From: Rikenellaceae bacterium
Lineage (GTDB): Bacteria; Bacteroidota; Bacteroidia; Bacteroidales; Rikenellaceae
Direction: 5' to 3'
DNA length: 64,000 nt
Assembly: GCA_015060045.1 (NCBI GenBank)
Contig: SUZH01000002.1
Span: 124,001 to 188,000 of the forward strand
Every line of letters begins with the position of its first letter. Position 1 is the first letter of the stretch. Position numbers and translations under genes: made by a program. This document shows, piece after piece, positions 1-7,613 of this stretch. Under the pieces are notes generated by a model. The model made no database searches, had not been told where the DNA came from, and worked only from the letters and a program-made list of their open reading frames with translations.

Positions 1-1
1 C

Positions 2-385
2 AAGATCGACATCAAGGGCGCCTCGATCATCGTAGCCGGTGGCTACGGCATGGGATCGAAGGAGAACTTCCGCCTCGTGCACGAGCTGGCCGAGGTGTTG
101 GGTGGTGAGGTTGGTGCTTCGCGTGCCGCCGTCGATGCCGGTTTCACGGAGCACGAGCGACAAATCGGACAGACGGGCGTCACAGTGCGTCCGAAGCTCT
201 ACATCGCCTGCGGTATCTCGGGACAGATCCAGCACACGGCCGGCATGGATCAATCGGCCATGGTTATCTCTATCAACACCGACCCCGATGCGCCGATTAC
301 GCGCCTGGCCGATTATGCCATCACGGGCGACGCCACTGAGGTGATTCCAAAACTAATTAAGTATTACAAGCAAAACTCGAAGTAA
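2..385 (+). CDS. etfA: Electron transfer flavoprotein subunit alpha, C-terminal part (5' end outside window)
   Basis: The reading frame is open from the first bases of the window, so only the last ~127 residues are present. They form the FAD-binding C-terminal domain of EtfA: an IVAGGYGMGSKENF stretch, then GASRAAVDAGF, the GQTGVTVRPKLYIACGISG segment and IVIN-type SINTDPDAPI near the end. EtfA pairs with EtfB in the cytoplasm and carries electrons between acyl-CoA dehydrogenases and other redox partners. Its stop codon shares one base with the ATG of the following acyl-CoA dehydrogenase (TAATG), which indicates translational coupling and a functional partnership. etfB is expected just upstream but lies outside the window. 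Confidence 0.95.
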   Translation, partial: KIDIKGASIIVAGGYGMGSKENFRLVHELAEVLGGEVGASRAAVDAGFTEHERQIGQTGVTVRPKLYIACGISGQIQHTAGMDQSAMVISINTDPDAPITRLADYAITGDATEVIPKLIKYYKQNSK

Positions 386-2094
386 TGGCCAATTTCTATT
401 TAGACAACAAGGATTTACAAATCCAATTCGACCATCCGCTGATGGATCGGATCGTCGCCCTGCGCGAACGAGACATCCGCGAGAAGGAGGCCTACAATTA
501 CGCACCGCAACACTTCGAGGATGCAATTGATTCCTACCGCCGCGTCATGGAGTTGGCGGGCGAAATTTGCGGCGACGTGATTGCCACTCATGCCGAGGGG
601 GTAGACCACGAGGGTCCGCACCACACGGGCGACCGCGTAGCGTACGCTTCGGGAACAAAGGAGAACCTCAAAGCGATGCAGGCTGCGGGGTTGGACGGCA
701 TGTCGTTGCCGCGTCGTTTCGGCGGCTTGAATCTCCCGCTCATTGCCTCCATCATGACCAACGAGATGATCGCTCGCGCCGATGCGGGTTTTCAGAATGT
801 TTGGGGTTTGCAGGATTGCGCCGAGACGCTCAACGAATTCGGTTCAGAGGAGCAGAAGGCCGAATACCTGACCCGTACGGTTGCCGGTGAAACCTGGTCG
901 ATGGCCCTCACCGAGCCCGATGCAGGATCGGATTTGGGTGCTGTCACCTTAAAGGCTACCTGGAACGAGGAGCGAAAAACTTGGCTGCTGAACGGCGTTA
1001 AGCGTTTTATCACCAACGGCGATGGCGAGCTTTCGCTCGTGTTGGCTCGCACGGAGGAGGGCACGACCGATGCACGTGGCCTGTCGATGTTCGTCTACGA
1101 CAAACGAAACGGTGGCGTCAAAGTGCGTCGCATCGAGCATAAGCTGGGTATCAAGGGTTCGCCCACGTGCGAGTTGGTCTATACGGATGCACCTGCACAG
1201 CTGGTTGGCGATCGACGCCTGGGTTTGATCAAATACGTCATGTCGCTCATGAACGCTGCCCGTCTGGGTATCGGTGCACAGTCGGTCGGCACGTGCGAGG
1301 CGGCCTATCAAGAGGCATTGAAGTACGCCCACGAGCGTCAGCAATTCGGCAAGCCGATCATCCGTTTCATGGCCGTCGCGGAGCTACTGAAGGAGATGCG
1401 CGCCAAGACGCAGGGTGTCCGCGCATTGCTCTATGAGACAGCGCGTTTCGTTGAGATTTACAAGCAGTTGGAGGCGATCGCCAAAGAGCGCCGTCTGGAG
1501 GGTGAGGAGCGCCAAGAGATGAAGTTCTACAGCCGACTGGCCGATGGCTTCACGCCGATGGTCAAGCTCTTCTCATCCGAGTATGCCAACCAAAACGCCT
1601 ACGACGCTATCCAGATTCATGGCGGCTCGGGCTTCATGAAGGATTACCCGTGTGAGCGCATCTACCGCGATGCCCGCATCATGTCGATCTACGAGGGCAC
1701 TTCGCAATTGCAGGTGGTCGCCGCGATTAATTCCGTCACGAAAGGAATCTATGCCGAGCAGATTGCCCGCTATGCCGAGGCCGAATATAGCGATGCGATG
1801 CAGCCGCAGGTAAAGCGACTGACCCACATGACCGAGCAGTATCACGCCATGGTACAACATGTCGAGACCACCGAGCAGGAGTATCCCGGATTCAAGGAGT
1901 TGCATGCTCGTCGCCTGGTTGAGAGTGCCGGCCATATCCTGATTGGCTACCTCTTGGCACGTGAGGCAACGCGCTATCCCGACCTCTACACCGATTCGGC
2001 TGAAGTATTCTGTCGCATGGCCGAAGGCAAGGTAGCCGAGACTGCCTGTCGTGTGCTCCATGCGCAAGGCGAAGAGGTCGCACTTTACCGATAG
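385..2094 (+). CDS. Acyl-CoA dehydrogenase (ETF-linked)
   Basis: A 569-residue flavoprotein of the acyl-CoA dehydrogenase family, which oxidises acyl-CoA to enoyl-CoA and passes electrons to ETF. The N-terminal helical domain is followed by the beta domain (TEPDAGSDLG, about residues 175-185), the C-terminal helical domain with YAHERQQFGKPI, and the IYRDARIMSIYEGTSQLQV stretch whose glutamate is in the position of the catalytic base. At 569 residues it is longer than the ~380-residue classical enzymes because of an extra C-terminal helical segment, as in the larger Bacteroidota members. It overlaps etfA by one base. A direction toward acyl-CoA reduction is possible in an anaerobe; the sequence does not settle that. 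Confidence 0.93.
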   Translation: MANFYLDNKDLQIQFDHPLMDRIVALRERDIREKEAYNYAPQHFEDAIDSYRRVMELAGEICGDVIATHAEGVDHEGPHHTGDRVAYASGTKENLKAMQAAGLDGMSLPRRFGGLNLPLIASIMTNEMIARADAGFQNVWGLQDCAETLNEFGSEEQKAEYLTRTVAGETWSMALTEPDAGSDLGAVTLKATWNEERKTWLLNGVKRFITNGDGELSLVLARTEEGTTDARGLSMFVYDKRNGGVKVRRIEHKLGIKGSPTCELVYTDAPAQLVGDRRLGLIKYVMSLMNAARLGIGAQSVGTCEAAYQEALKYAHERQQFGKPIIRFMAVAELLKEMRAKTQGVRALLYETARFVEIYKQLEAIAKERRLEGEERQEMKFYSRLADGFTPMVKLFSSEYANQNAYDAIQIHGGSGFMKDYPCERIYRDARIMSIYEGTSQLQVVAAINSVTKGIYAEQIARYAEAEYSDAMQPQVKRLTHMTEQYHAMVQHVETTEQEYPGFKELHARRLVESAGHILIGYLLAREATRYPDLYTDSAEVFCRMAEGKVAETACRVLHAQGEEVALYR

Positions 2095-2112
2095 GAGAGG
2101 GGCAAACAAACC

Positions 2113-2143
2113 AAAGAGGAGCCTTTTGGACTCCTCTTTTTTT
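2113..2143. terminator. Bidirectional rho-independent terminator
   Basis: Perfect 9-bp stem AAAGAGGAG / CTCCTCTTT with T-runs on both strands. It lies between two convergent genes (acyl-CoA dehydrogenase and the minus-strand secreted protein), so it can end both transcripts. Confidence 0.85.
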
Positions 2144-2816
2144 ATTTCCCCAGACCAATTTTCAGGCCGAATGAAAAATAGACCATATCGGTTAACAACA
2201 AATCGTGATTTCCGAATTTAGCCACCCAATCCAACTCCTTAGTGCTCAACTCATAATACAAAGACACCGAACGCAACATCGAATCGAGTCGCCGATTATA
2301 CCATGTAGCACGCTGACCTACATAAAAATAGGTCCTGAAACGTGTCAAAAATTTATAATAAGCTCCACCATATTTCGACGGTTCAGAGCGCCAATAGACG
2401 GCGCGCGGTCCGGTGATAGCCGTCAGGTAGACACCACACGACAGAGGCTCTACACCCAGCCAATCCACGAATCGAACATTCCATGGCATCCAATTCTGTT
2501 TCAGGGTAAAAACGGCATGGTTTCGATCCGAGTAACGACGTGGCAAATAACCCACCTGCAAATCAGTCTCCAATTGATTATATCGCCCATAATCCCAACC
2601 AACACCGACCGACGCCAACCCCATGCCACCGGCATACTGTACCTTCACATGGGTGGGAATCACGCGCGACCATCCCTCACGTTCGGCATGCAGTCGCTGT
2701 TGTTGCCACCTGGATTTCGTTTGCGCCTCGGCTTGTAGACCGACCAACAACAACAGTCCCAGCAAGCCCCCGCGTAACAATATATTAATAAAATATCTGC
2801 TTCTGCTCATAGCCAT
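2142..2816 (-). CDS. Secreted or outer-membrane protein of unknown function
   Basis: About 224 residues. I do not recognise the family. The start MAMSRSRYF is chosen because it gives a clean signal peptide (hydrophobic GLLGLLLLVG core, cleavage near QAEAQ). The open frame extends further upstream but would run deeper into the preceding gene. The mature part is rich in Tyr, Trp and Arg with alternating polar and hydrophobic residues, and ends in DMVYFSFGLKIGLGK, which fits a small beta-barrel or beta-rich envelope protein. The start overlaps the 3' end of the phosphoesterase gene by about 30 bases, so the two are probably co-transcribed. Function unknown; an outer-membrane location is inference. 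Confidence 0.7.
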   Translation of the reverse strand: MAMSRSRYFINILLRGGLLGLLLLVGLQAEAQTKSRWQQQRLHAEREGWSRVIPTHVKVQYAGGMGLASVGVGWDYGRYNQLETDLQVGYLPRRYSDRNHAVFTLKQNWMPWNVRFVDWLGVEPLSCGVYLTAITGPRAVYWRSEPSKYGGAYYKFLTRFRTYFYVGQRATWYNRRLDSMLRSVSLYYELSTKELDWVAKFGNHDLLLTDMVYFSFGLKIGLGK

Positions 2817-3582
2817 GCGCGTGAATCGTAAAGTGCAAGAAATTCCGTTTATCGACACAAGGTGCTTGATAGTAAAGTACACCATCCTTGTACAGATCTC
2901 TCACCCGATAGTGGTGGCCGTGTCCGTGTAGACAGAACAACAGGTTGGGAAACTGACATGCCATTTGATGCATCTGATCCGCTTTCCAACCAAACAACTG
3001 TTCGGATTGAGGTGCTGCATGCATCACAACCACCGTTCGATCAGCCTCTTGCGGAAAACAAGCCAACTCCTCGGCCATAAATCCGAAGTCAGGCACAGCC
3101 TCCTCATCATCATATTCCAGCGCATTGCTATTCACGCAGACAAAGCGCACTCGGCCTGCCGTGAATGCAAAATGAGTCGAGCCAAAGAGTTTTTCAAACA
3201 CCAACTCGCCGGTAGTTAGGCAATCATGGTTTCCAATCAACACTACGTAGGGAACATCGAGCCGTGTCAGAATAGCTTGTTGCCACTCGAACTCATCGCG
3301 CAGACTCCAATCTGTCAGATCTCCGCAATGAATCACAAAATCCACATCATCTCGCGCATTGATTGCATCAACGGCATCGTTCAGCTCATCGTACCAGCGC
3401 TGCGAATCGCTCAAGACAGCAAATCGAATCTCATCACGATTGGCACATTGCTGCTCAATAGCCGGCAACATGCGATGGTTAACAGCGCACTCCTCATCCA
3501 CACGGGTATCGTAAGCATGATACTCTGCCTGGCAGGAGAGGCAAAAAAAGATTACTGCACCTATAATAAATTGTCGTTTCAT
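2785..3582 (-). CDS. Lipoprotein metallophosphoesterase (calcineurin-like)
   Basis: 265 residues. The N-terminus is a lipoprotein signal with LSC as lipobox (Cys17), so the enzyme is probably anchored in the envelope. All metal-binding motifs of calcineurin-like phosphoesterases are visible in order: D in VLSDSQ, GDLTD in HCGDLTDW, GNHD in LIGNHDC, H in VVMHAAP, and GHGHH near the C-terminus. The family hydrolyses phosphomono- or diesters with two metal ions; the substrate cannot be read from the sequence. It resembles class III (cAMP phosphodiesterase-like) members. The gene downstream starts inside its last codons, suggesting one transcript. Confidence 0.88.
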   Translation of the reverse strand: MKRQFIIGAVIFFCLSCQAEYHAYDTRVDEECAVNHRMLPAIEQQCANRDEIRFAVLSDSQRWYDELNDAVDAINARDDVDFVIHCGDLTDWSLRDEFEWQQAILTRLDVPYVVLIGNHDCLTTGELVFEKLFGSTHFAFTAGRVRFVCVNSNALEYDDEEAVPDFGFMAEELACFPQEADRTVVVMHAAPQSEQLFGWKADQMHQMACQFPNLLFCLHGHGHHYRVRDLYKDGVLYYQAPCVDKRNFLHFTIHAHGYEQKQIFY

Positions 3583-3770
3583 CCGTTAATTATTACAGGT
3601 GCAAAAATCGACAGAAAAGGTGATGTCGGCAAGGCGATTTAGGATTCTAAATTTGATGATCTGTACAACGCACCCCGACTTTTCGGAACAAGAATCGTCC
3701 AAAATGGAACGAGTGTACATTTTGACCAATGCTGCACCATAATACGCACACAAACAACCGAAAACGTCGC

Positions 3771-3778
3771 TACTTTTG
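3771..3778 (+). promoter_or_regulatory. Candidate -7 box for the AraC regulator
   Basis: TACTTTTG matches the Bacteroidota -7 consensus TAnnTTTG. It lies 23 bases before the ATG at 3801 and inside the upstream extension of that frame, which argues for the shorter start. No clear -33 TTG at the usual spacing. Confidence 0.55.
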
Positions 3779-3800
3779 CAGAAAATTTTACATTTCAACC

Positions 3801-4730
3801 ATGGAGAGACAAGAGTCACAAGAGAACCAAACAATACCGAGTCTTTCGCTCAAGGATATTATCCTACGCGCAAAGCAAATATCGAATAGTGGCGATCACC
3901 ATTACCAACAAGGATATCTGGTCGGTCATTTCAATGCCGAGTACCACTCGATGCTGACGCACAACCCACTGCGCCTGGATGCCATCATGTTTGTACTATG
4001 CACCAAAGGATCTGTCAAATTCACCTGCAACATGCAGGAGTATGAGGTGCATGCCGGCTCGCTGTTACTCCTACCCCCAAGAAGCATCATCGAGTCACAC
4101 ATCGACGTCAACACCCAATATGAAGGTTACGCCATGGTGTTCGATGGCGACTATTTGGGTAAATGCAATTTCAACATCGGTAAATTCACCGCACTGATGT
4201 TGCAAATCGTCGAGCAGTTCCAAATTACACTAACAGAAACCGAGCAACAACGTCTGATTCAGAGTATTACGATGCTGGATCAGACCATTGCCGAACAGGT
4301 GGATTCGCCCTTCCGCGAAGATTTGATCCGCTCGATGATCGAGACCCTCATGTACCATATCTGCGAGCTCTTCTCGCTTCGCATCAAGCCCGAAGAGAGC
4401 AAGAAGATGTCGCGTCAGGAGAGCTATTTCCGCGAGTTCATGCTGGAGCTCAACCAGCACTACACCGAGCGCCAAGGTGTCACTTTTTACGCTGAGAAGC
4501 TCTGCATTTCGCCTCGTTATCTGACGACCATCGTGCGCCGAATCAGCGGGTTGACCGTAACCGACTGGATGAACCGTTACTTGATCATGGAGGCCAAATA
4601 TCTCCTCAAATACAGCGAGATGAGTATTCAGGAGATTGCCTATCGATTGTCGTTCCCCGACCAATCGTTCTTTGGCAAATACTTCAAGCAGCACATGGGA
4701 ATTTCACCCTCCCAATACCGCAATCAATAG
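3801..4730 (+). CDS. AraC-family transcriptional regulator
   Basis: 309 residues from the ATG after the candidate promoter; an in-frame start 72 bases upstream would place the start before the -7 box. The N-terminal half is a cupin-like sensor domain (GSVKFTCNMQEYEVHAGSLLLLPP, about residues 70-95). The C-terminal ~100 residues carry the two helix-turn-helix motifs of AraC proteins: FYAEKLCISPRYLTTIVRR, then QEIAYRLSFPDQSFFGKYFK with the usual closing GISPSQYR. It is monocistronic, between its own promoter and a terminator. Its ligand and targets are unknown. The neighbours are the divergent phosphoesterase operon and the convergent phosphofructokinase, neither an obvious target. Confidence 0.9.
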   Translation: MERQESQENQTIPSLSLKDIILRAKQISNSGDHHYQQGYLVGHFNAEYHSMLTHNPLRLDAIMFVLCTKGSVKFTCNMQEYEVHAGSLLLLPPRSIIESHIDVNTQYEGYAMVFDGDYLGKCNFNIGKFTALMLQIVEQFQITLTETEQQRLIQSITMLDQTIAEQVDSPFREDLIRSMIETLMYHICELFSLRIKPEESKKMSRQESYFREFMLELNQHYTERQGVTFYAEKLCISPRYLTTIVRRISGLTVTDWMNRYLIMEAKYLLKYSEMSIQEIAYRLSFPDQSFFGKYFKQHMGISPSQYRNQ

Positions 4731-4755
4731 CCAAAGTCTAAACCCTATCAAAAGA

Positions 4756-4790
4756 AAAAGCCGACGCCCATTGCTGGGCGTCGGCTTTTT
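4756..4790. terminator. Bidirectional rho-independent terminator
   Basis: Strong stem AAAAGCCGACGCCCA / TGGGCGTCGGCTTTT with a 4-base loop and T-runs on both strands, between the convergent AraC and phosphofructokinase genes. Confidence 0.9.
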
Positions 4791-4804
4791 CGCGGTAAAA
4801 CGAA

Positions 4805-6037
4805 TTACCAATTCAGAATCTTGTGGAAATCGAACTCCTCGGGATTAGCCACGTAAGCCTTGGCTGCCTCGTAATCGGCCGGCGTAATGGCGTTGATGAT
4901 ATTCTCAACTACCGACGAGAACTTATCCGAGTTGATATCTACCAGACGCGGCGGAATCTTGCCCGTCGTGGGATCCTGCAGATCCTTCAGGTAGAGCGGA
5001 GCCACGTTGCCCTCCGAGTCAACATAGACCATGCAACCGGTCTTGCCCTCCGAGAAGAGCTTGTGCACACCGATACCCAGCTCCGAGCAGTAGGTCAAAT
5101 CGTATGCGATCGGGGTCTGGCAACGGACCTCGTAACCCAACTCTACGGGACGGCTCTTTACCTTCAGGCCGATCTCCTTCACCTTCTTCTCGATCATCTC
5201 GTTGAAGATGTGAGCCTTCGACACCTTACCCAACTCGGGGTGGCCGTGCTCGTCATACGTGAAGTGGATACCGCTCTTCTTGATCTCCTCATCCGACAGC
5301 GAGTGGAATACACCCTCCGAAATCACGGCAGCACCGTAATCCATGCCCATAATCTTACGCTTGATGATCGCCGAGATCACGAGGTTCACAATCTTTTCCA
5401 CGGTGATCTCCGTCTTGTTGAACATCTCGGGAATCACAATCATGGGGTAGTGGCAAGCCTCACCGATACCGAATGCGAGGTGACCGGCCGAGCGACCCAT
5501 AGCGGCCAGCACGAACCAGTTACCACTCGTACGAGCATCAACATAGACGGCGCGAGCGATCACGGCACCCTTATCCTTGGCCGACTCATAACCAAACGTC
5601 GGAGCACCCTTCGGAAGCGGGAGGTCATTATCGATCGTCTTCGGAACGTGGATGTTGGCGATGGGGTACTGCTTGGCCTCGAGGAACTTGGCGATGCGGT
5701 TGGCCGTCGAAGCGGTATCGTCACCACCTACCGTCACGAGCAACTTAATGTTGTTGTCCGTGAAGAACTTGAGGTTGAAGTTATTCTCAAAATCCGAATC
5801 CTTCGGCTTGAAACGGCTCATCTGCAGGAACGAACCACCCTGGTTGAAGATGGCATCGGCCATACCGAAATCGATCTCGACAGTGCGGGGCGTGGGATTG
5901 AACAGACCCGTGTAACCCTCGTGCAGACCGATTACCTTGTAACCGTGGTGAAGGAACGTCTTGGCGACACTGCCTACTACGGTATTCATACCGGGAGCCG
6001 GACCGCCACCGGTCAGAATTGCAATTGCTTCTTTCAT
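4805..6037 (-). CDS. pfp: Phosphofructokinase, probably pyrophosphate-dependent
   Basis: 410 residues from MKEAIAILTGGGPAPG; the 60-residue upstream extension of the frame runs through an AT-rich promoter region and is not coding. The enzyme phosphorylates fructose 6-phosphate in glycolysis. The phosphate-donor loop reads GGDDTAS, and the catalytic segment is PKTIDNDLP. In this family an Asp as the second acidic residue of GGDD (instead of GGDG) together with Lys in PKTIDND marks PPi-dependent enzymes. PPi use is therefore likely but inferred from family knowledge. The protein is longer than E. coli PfkA (320 residues). The gene is monocistronic and ends at a shared terminator. Confidence 0.9.
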   Translation of the reverse strand: MKEAIAILTGGGPAPGMNTVVGSVAKTFLHHGYKVIGLHEGYTGLFNPTPRTVEIDFGMADAIFNQGGSFLQMSRFKPKDSDFENNFNLKFFTDNNIKLLVTVGGDDTASTANRIAKFLEAKQYPIANIHVPKTIDNDLPLPKGAPTFGYESAKDKGAVIARAVYVDARTSGNWFVLAAMGRSAGHLAFGIGEACHYPMIVIPEMFNKTEITVEKIVNLVISAIIKRKIMGMDYGAAVISEGVFHSLSDEEIKKSGIHFTYDEHGHPELGKVSKAHIFNEMIEKKVKEIGLKVKSRPVELGYEVRCQTPIAYDLTYCSELGIGVHKLFSEGKTGCMVYVDSEGNVAPLYLKDLQDPTTGKIPPRLVDINSDKFSSVVENIINAITPADYEAAKAYVANPEEFDFHKILNW

Positions 6038-6079
6038 GGTGTTGTGATTTTTTGAGTTATTTTTTATTGGCGTTTTTCG

Positions 6080-6087
6080 CAAACATA
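6080..6087 (-). promoter_or_regulatory. Candidate -7 box for phosphofructokinase
   Basis: Minus-strand TATGTTTG fits TAnnTTTG. It lies 43 bases before the chosen ATG, in an AT-rich leader. The -33 element is not clear. Confidence 0.5.
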
Positions 6088-6205
6088 ATCGTTCAAAATT
6101 AGTAGTTTTTTTTGATTCGAACAAATAAAAAACCGATTGTGCGAAAATTCTTTCCCGAAAAGATAAAAAAACGGTCCTAAAAGCAGCTCTTCCTTGAAAA
6201 AATAC

Positions 6206-6213
6206 TATCTTTG
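6206..6213 (+). promoter_or_regulatory. Candidate -7 box for the lipoprotein - radical SAM - dsbD unit
   Basis: TATCTTTG, an exact TAnnTTTG match, 29 bases before the lipoprotein ATG. No TTG at the usual -33 spacing. Confidence 0.55.
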
Positions 6214-6242
6214 TCACTAATTAGGTGAATTAACTTTACGCG

Positions 6243-6488
6243 ATGAAAAAGATTAAATTAGCGTTGTTGACCCTGTTGGGTTTCTCGACCGCCTGCTCGA
6301 CGGTTAAAGAGACCCAAACCACACCGCAGGTTCCGGCCGAAGCGGCTCAAAAGGAGGACAACGAGGATATCACTCCGCCAGAAGGCGAGCAAGTGAAGGT
6401 GGAGCGCATCCAGCTTATGTATGGTGTGCCTTCACCGCGCCCCACAAGCGAGAACACCGCAACGCCTGCCGAGGAGCCCACGAAATAA
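6243..6488 (+). CDS. Small lipoprotein paired with a radical SAM enzyme
   Basis: 81 residues. Lipoprotein signal with lipobox FSTAC (Cys18), leaving a mature chain of only 64 residues that is rich in Glu, Pro and Thr and looks disordered. One conserved-looking core stands out: RIQLMYGVPSPRP, residues 55-67. From memory, NCBIfam describes an rSAM/lipoprotein system in Bacteroidota in which a lipoprotein with a YGxP-type core sits next to a radical SAM/SPASM protein; this pair fits, but I could not verify the model match. Those lipoproteins usually continue into a longer beta-rich domain that this one lacks. Only 3 bases separate it from the radical SAM gene. Confidence 0.75.
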   Translation: MKKIKLALLTLLGFSTACSTVKETQTTPQVPAEAAQKEDNEDITPPEGEQVKVERIQLMYGVPSPRPTSENTATPAEEPTK

Positions 6489-6491
6489 CGC

Positions 6492-7580
6492 ATGGTAAAC
6501 TGCCGGCCAAACTTGCGCAAACGCATCGGATTGCGTCTCTTTGCGGATCTCTATCGCCAACGGGTTGCTACCCATCGGCTCGATACGCTCTTTTGGGAGT
6601 GCACGCTGCGTTGCAACTTGAATTGCCGCCATTGCGGGAGCGATTGTCGCGTCGAGCCGGCGATGGCCGATATGCCGCTGGAGGATTTTCTCCGGGTGCT
6701 CGACGAAGAGATTACACCGCATGTCGATCCGCGTGAGGTGCTCATCATCTTCTCGGGTGGCGAGGTGCTTGTGCGCGAGGATTTGGAAGAGGCCGGCCGA
6801 GAGGTAACCCAACGCGGCTATCCGTGGGGGATGGTCACGAACGGATTGGCGCTGACTCGTGAGCGCCTGAAAGGGCTGGTCGATGCCGGACTTCGCACCA
6901 TCAGCGTCAGCCTGGACGGCATGGAGGAGGAGCACCTTTTCATCCGTCGCCACGCGCAAAGCTACAGGCGAGCCTGGGAGGCGATTCGCGCCATTCGCAC
7001 GTATCCTGCATTGGCCTACGATGTAGTGACCTGCGTAACGCCCGCGCTGGTGCCAAAGCTGGAGCAGCTAAAGCAGCAACTGATTGACGAAGGGGTAGCT
7101 GCCTGGCGTCTATTCTCGATCTTTCCGGCCGGACGCGCCAAGGAGGATCACCAACTGCAACTCTCACCCGATGAGTTGCGCCAGGTGCTGGATTTTATCC
7201 GTGAAAGCCGCCGCGAAGGGCGTATCGAAACTTCGTACGCTTGCGAGGGTTTTCTGGGCAACTACGAAACGGAGGTTCGCAACCACTTTTACCAGTGCGC
7301 CGCAGGTATTTCGGTTGCTTCCATTCGGGTCGACGGTTCGATTTCGGGCTGTACCTCGATCCGCGCCAACTACCACCAGGGAAACATCTACCGGGATCGT
7401 TTCTGGGAGGTGTGGCAAAATCGCTTTGAACCCTTCCGCGACCGCAGCTGGGCCAAACGAGGAGGTTGCTCTTCGTGCGATATGTGGCGCTATTGCCAGG
7501 GCGGCGGCATGCACCTGCGCAACGACAAGGGCGAACTGATGTATTGCCACTACGAAAAATTAATGCAAAGTAAGAAATAG
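6492..7580 (+). CDS. Radical SAM/SPASM domain protein
   Basis: 362 residues. The radical SAM cluster motif CxxxCxxC is Cys41, Cys45 and Cys48, followed by FSGGEVLVRED (SAM-binding GGE) and SVSLDG. The C-terminal SPASM part has Cys269-x12-Gly-x4-Cys287, then Cys326-x2-Cys329-x5-Cys335 and Cys352. The canonical CxxC-x5-C-x3-C has Gly339 where the fourth Cys is expected, so one auxiliary Fe-S cluster may be incomplete or coordinated differently. SPASM proteins include peptide-modifying maturases and sulfatase maturases. No sulfatase is near, and the 3-base spacing to the small lipoprotein suggests that protein as substrate or partner (inference). dsbD follows after 33 bases. Confidence 0.88.
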   Translation: MVNCRPNLRKRIGLRLFADLYRQRVATHRLDTLFWECTLRCNLNCRHCGSDCRVEPAMADMPLEDFLRVLDEEITPHVDPREVLIIFSGGEVLVREDLEEAGREVTQRGYPWGMVTNGLALTRERLKGLVDAGLRTISVSLDGMEEEHLFIRRHAQSYRRAWEAIRAIRTYPALAYDVVTCVTPALVPKLEQLKQQLIDEGVAAWRLFSIFPAGRAKEDHQLQLSPDELRQVLDFIRESRREGRIETSYACEGFLGNYETEVRNHFYQCAAGISVASIRVDGSISGCTSIRANYHQGNIYRDRFWEVWQNRFEPFRDRSWAKRGGCSSCDMWRYCQGGGMHLRNDKGELMYCHYEKLMQSKK

Positions 7581-7613
7581 CGAATAACACACAATTAAAT
7601 CAAAATTAAACGT

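Noticed and set aside
4823..6055. 410-residue plus-strand open frame opposite phosphofructokinase
   Set aside because: Shadow frame of nearly the same length as the real gene, with Leu/Arg/His/Thr-biased composition and no domain.
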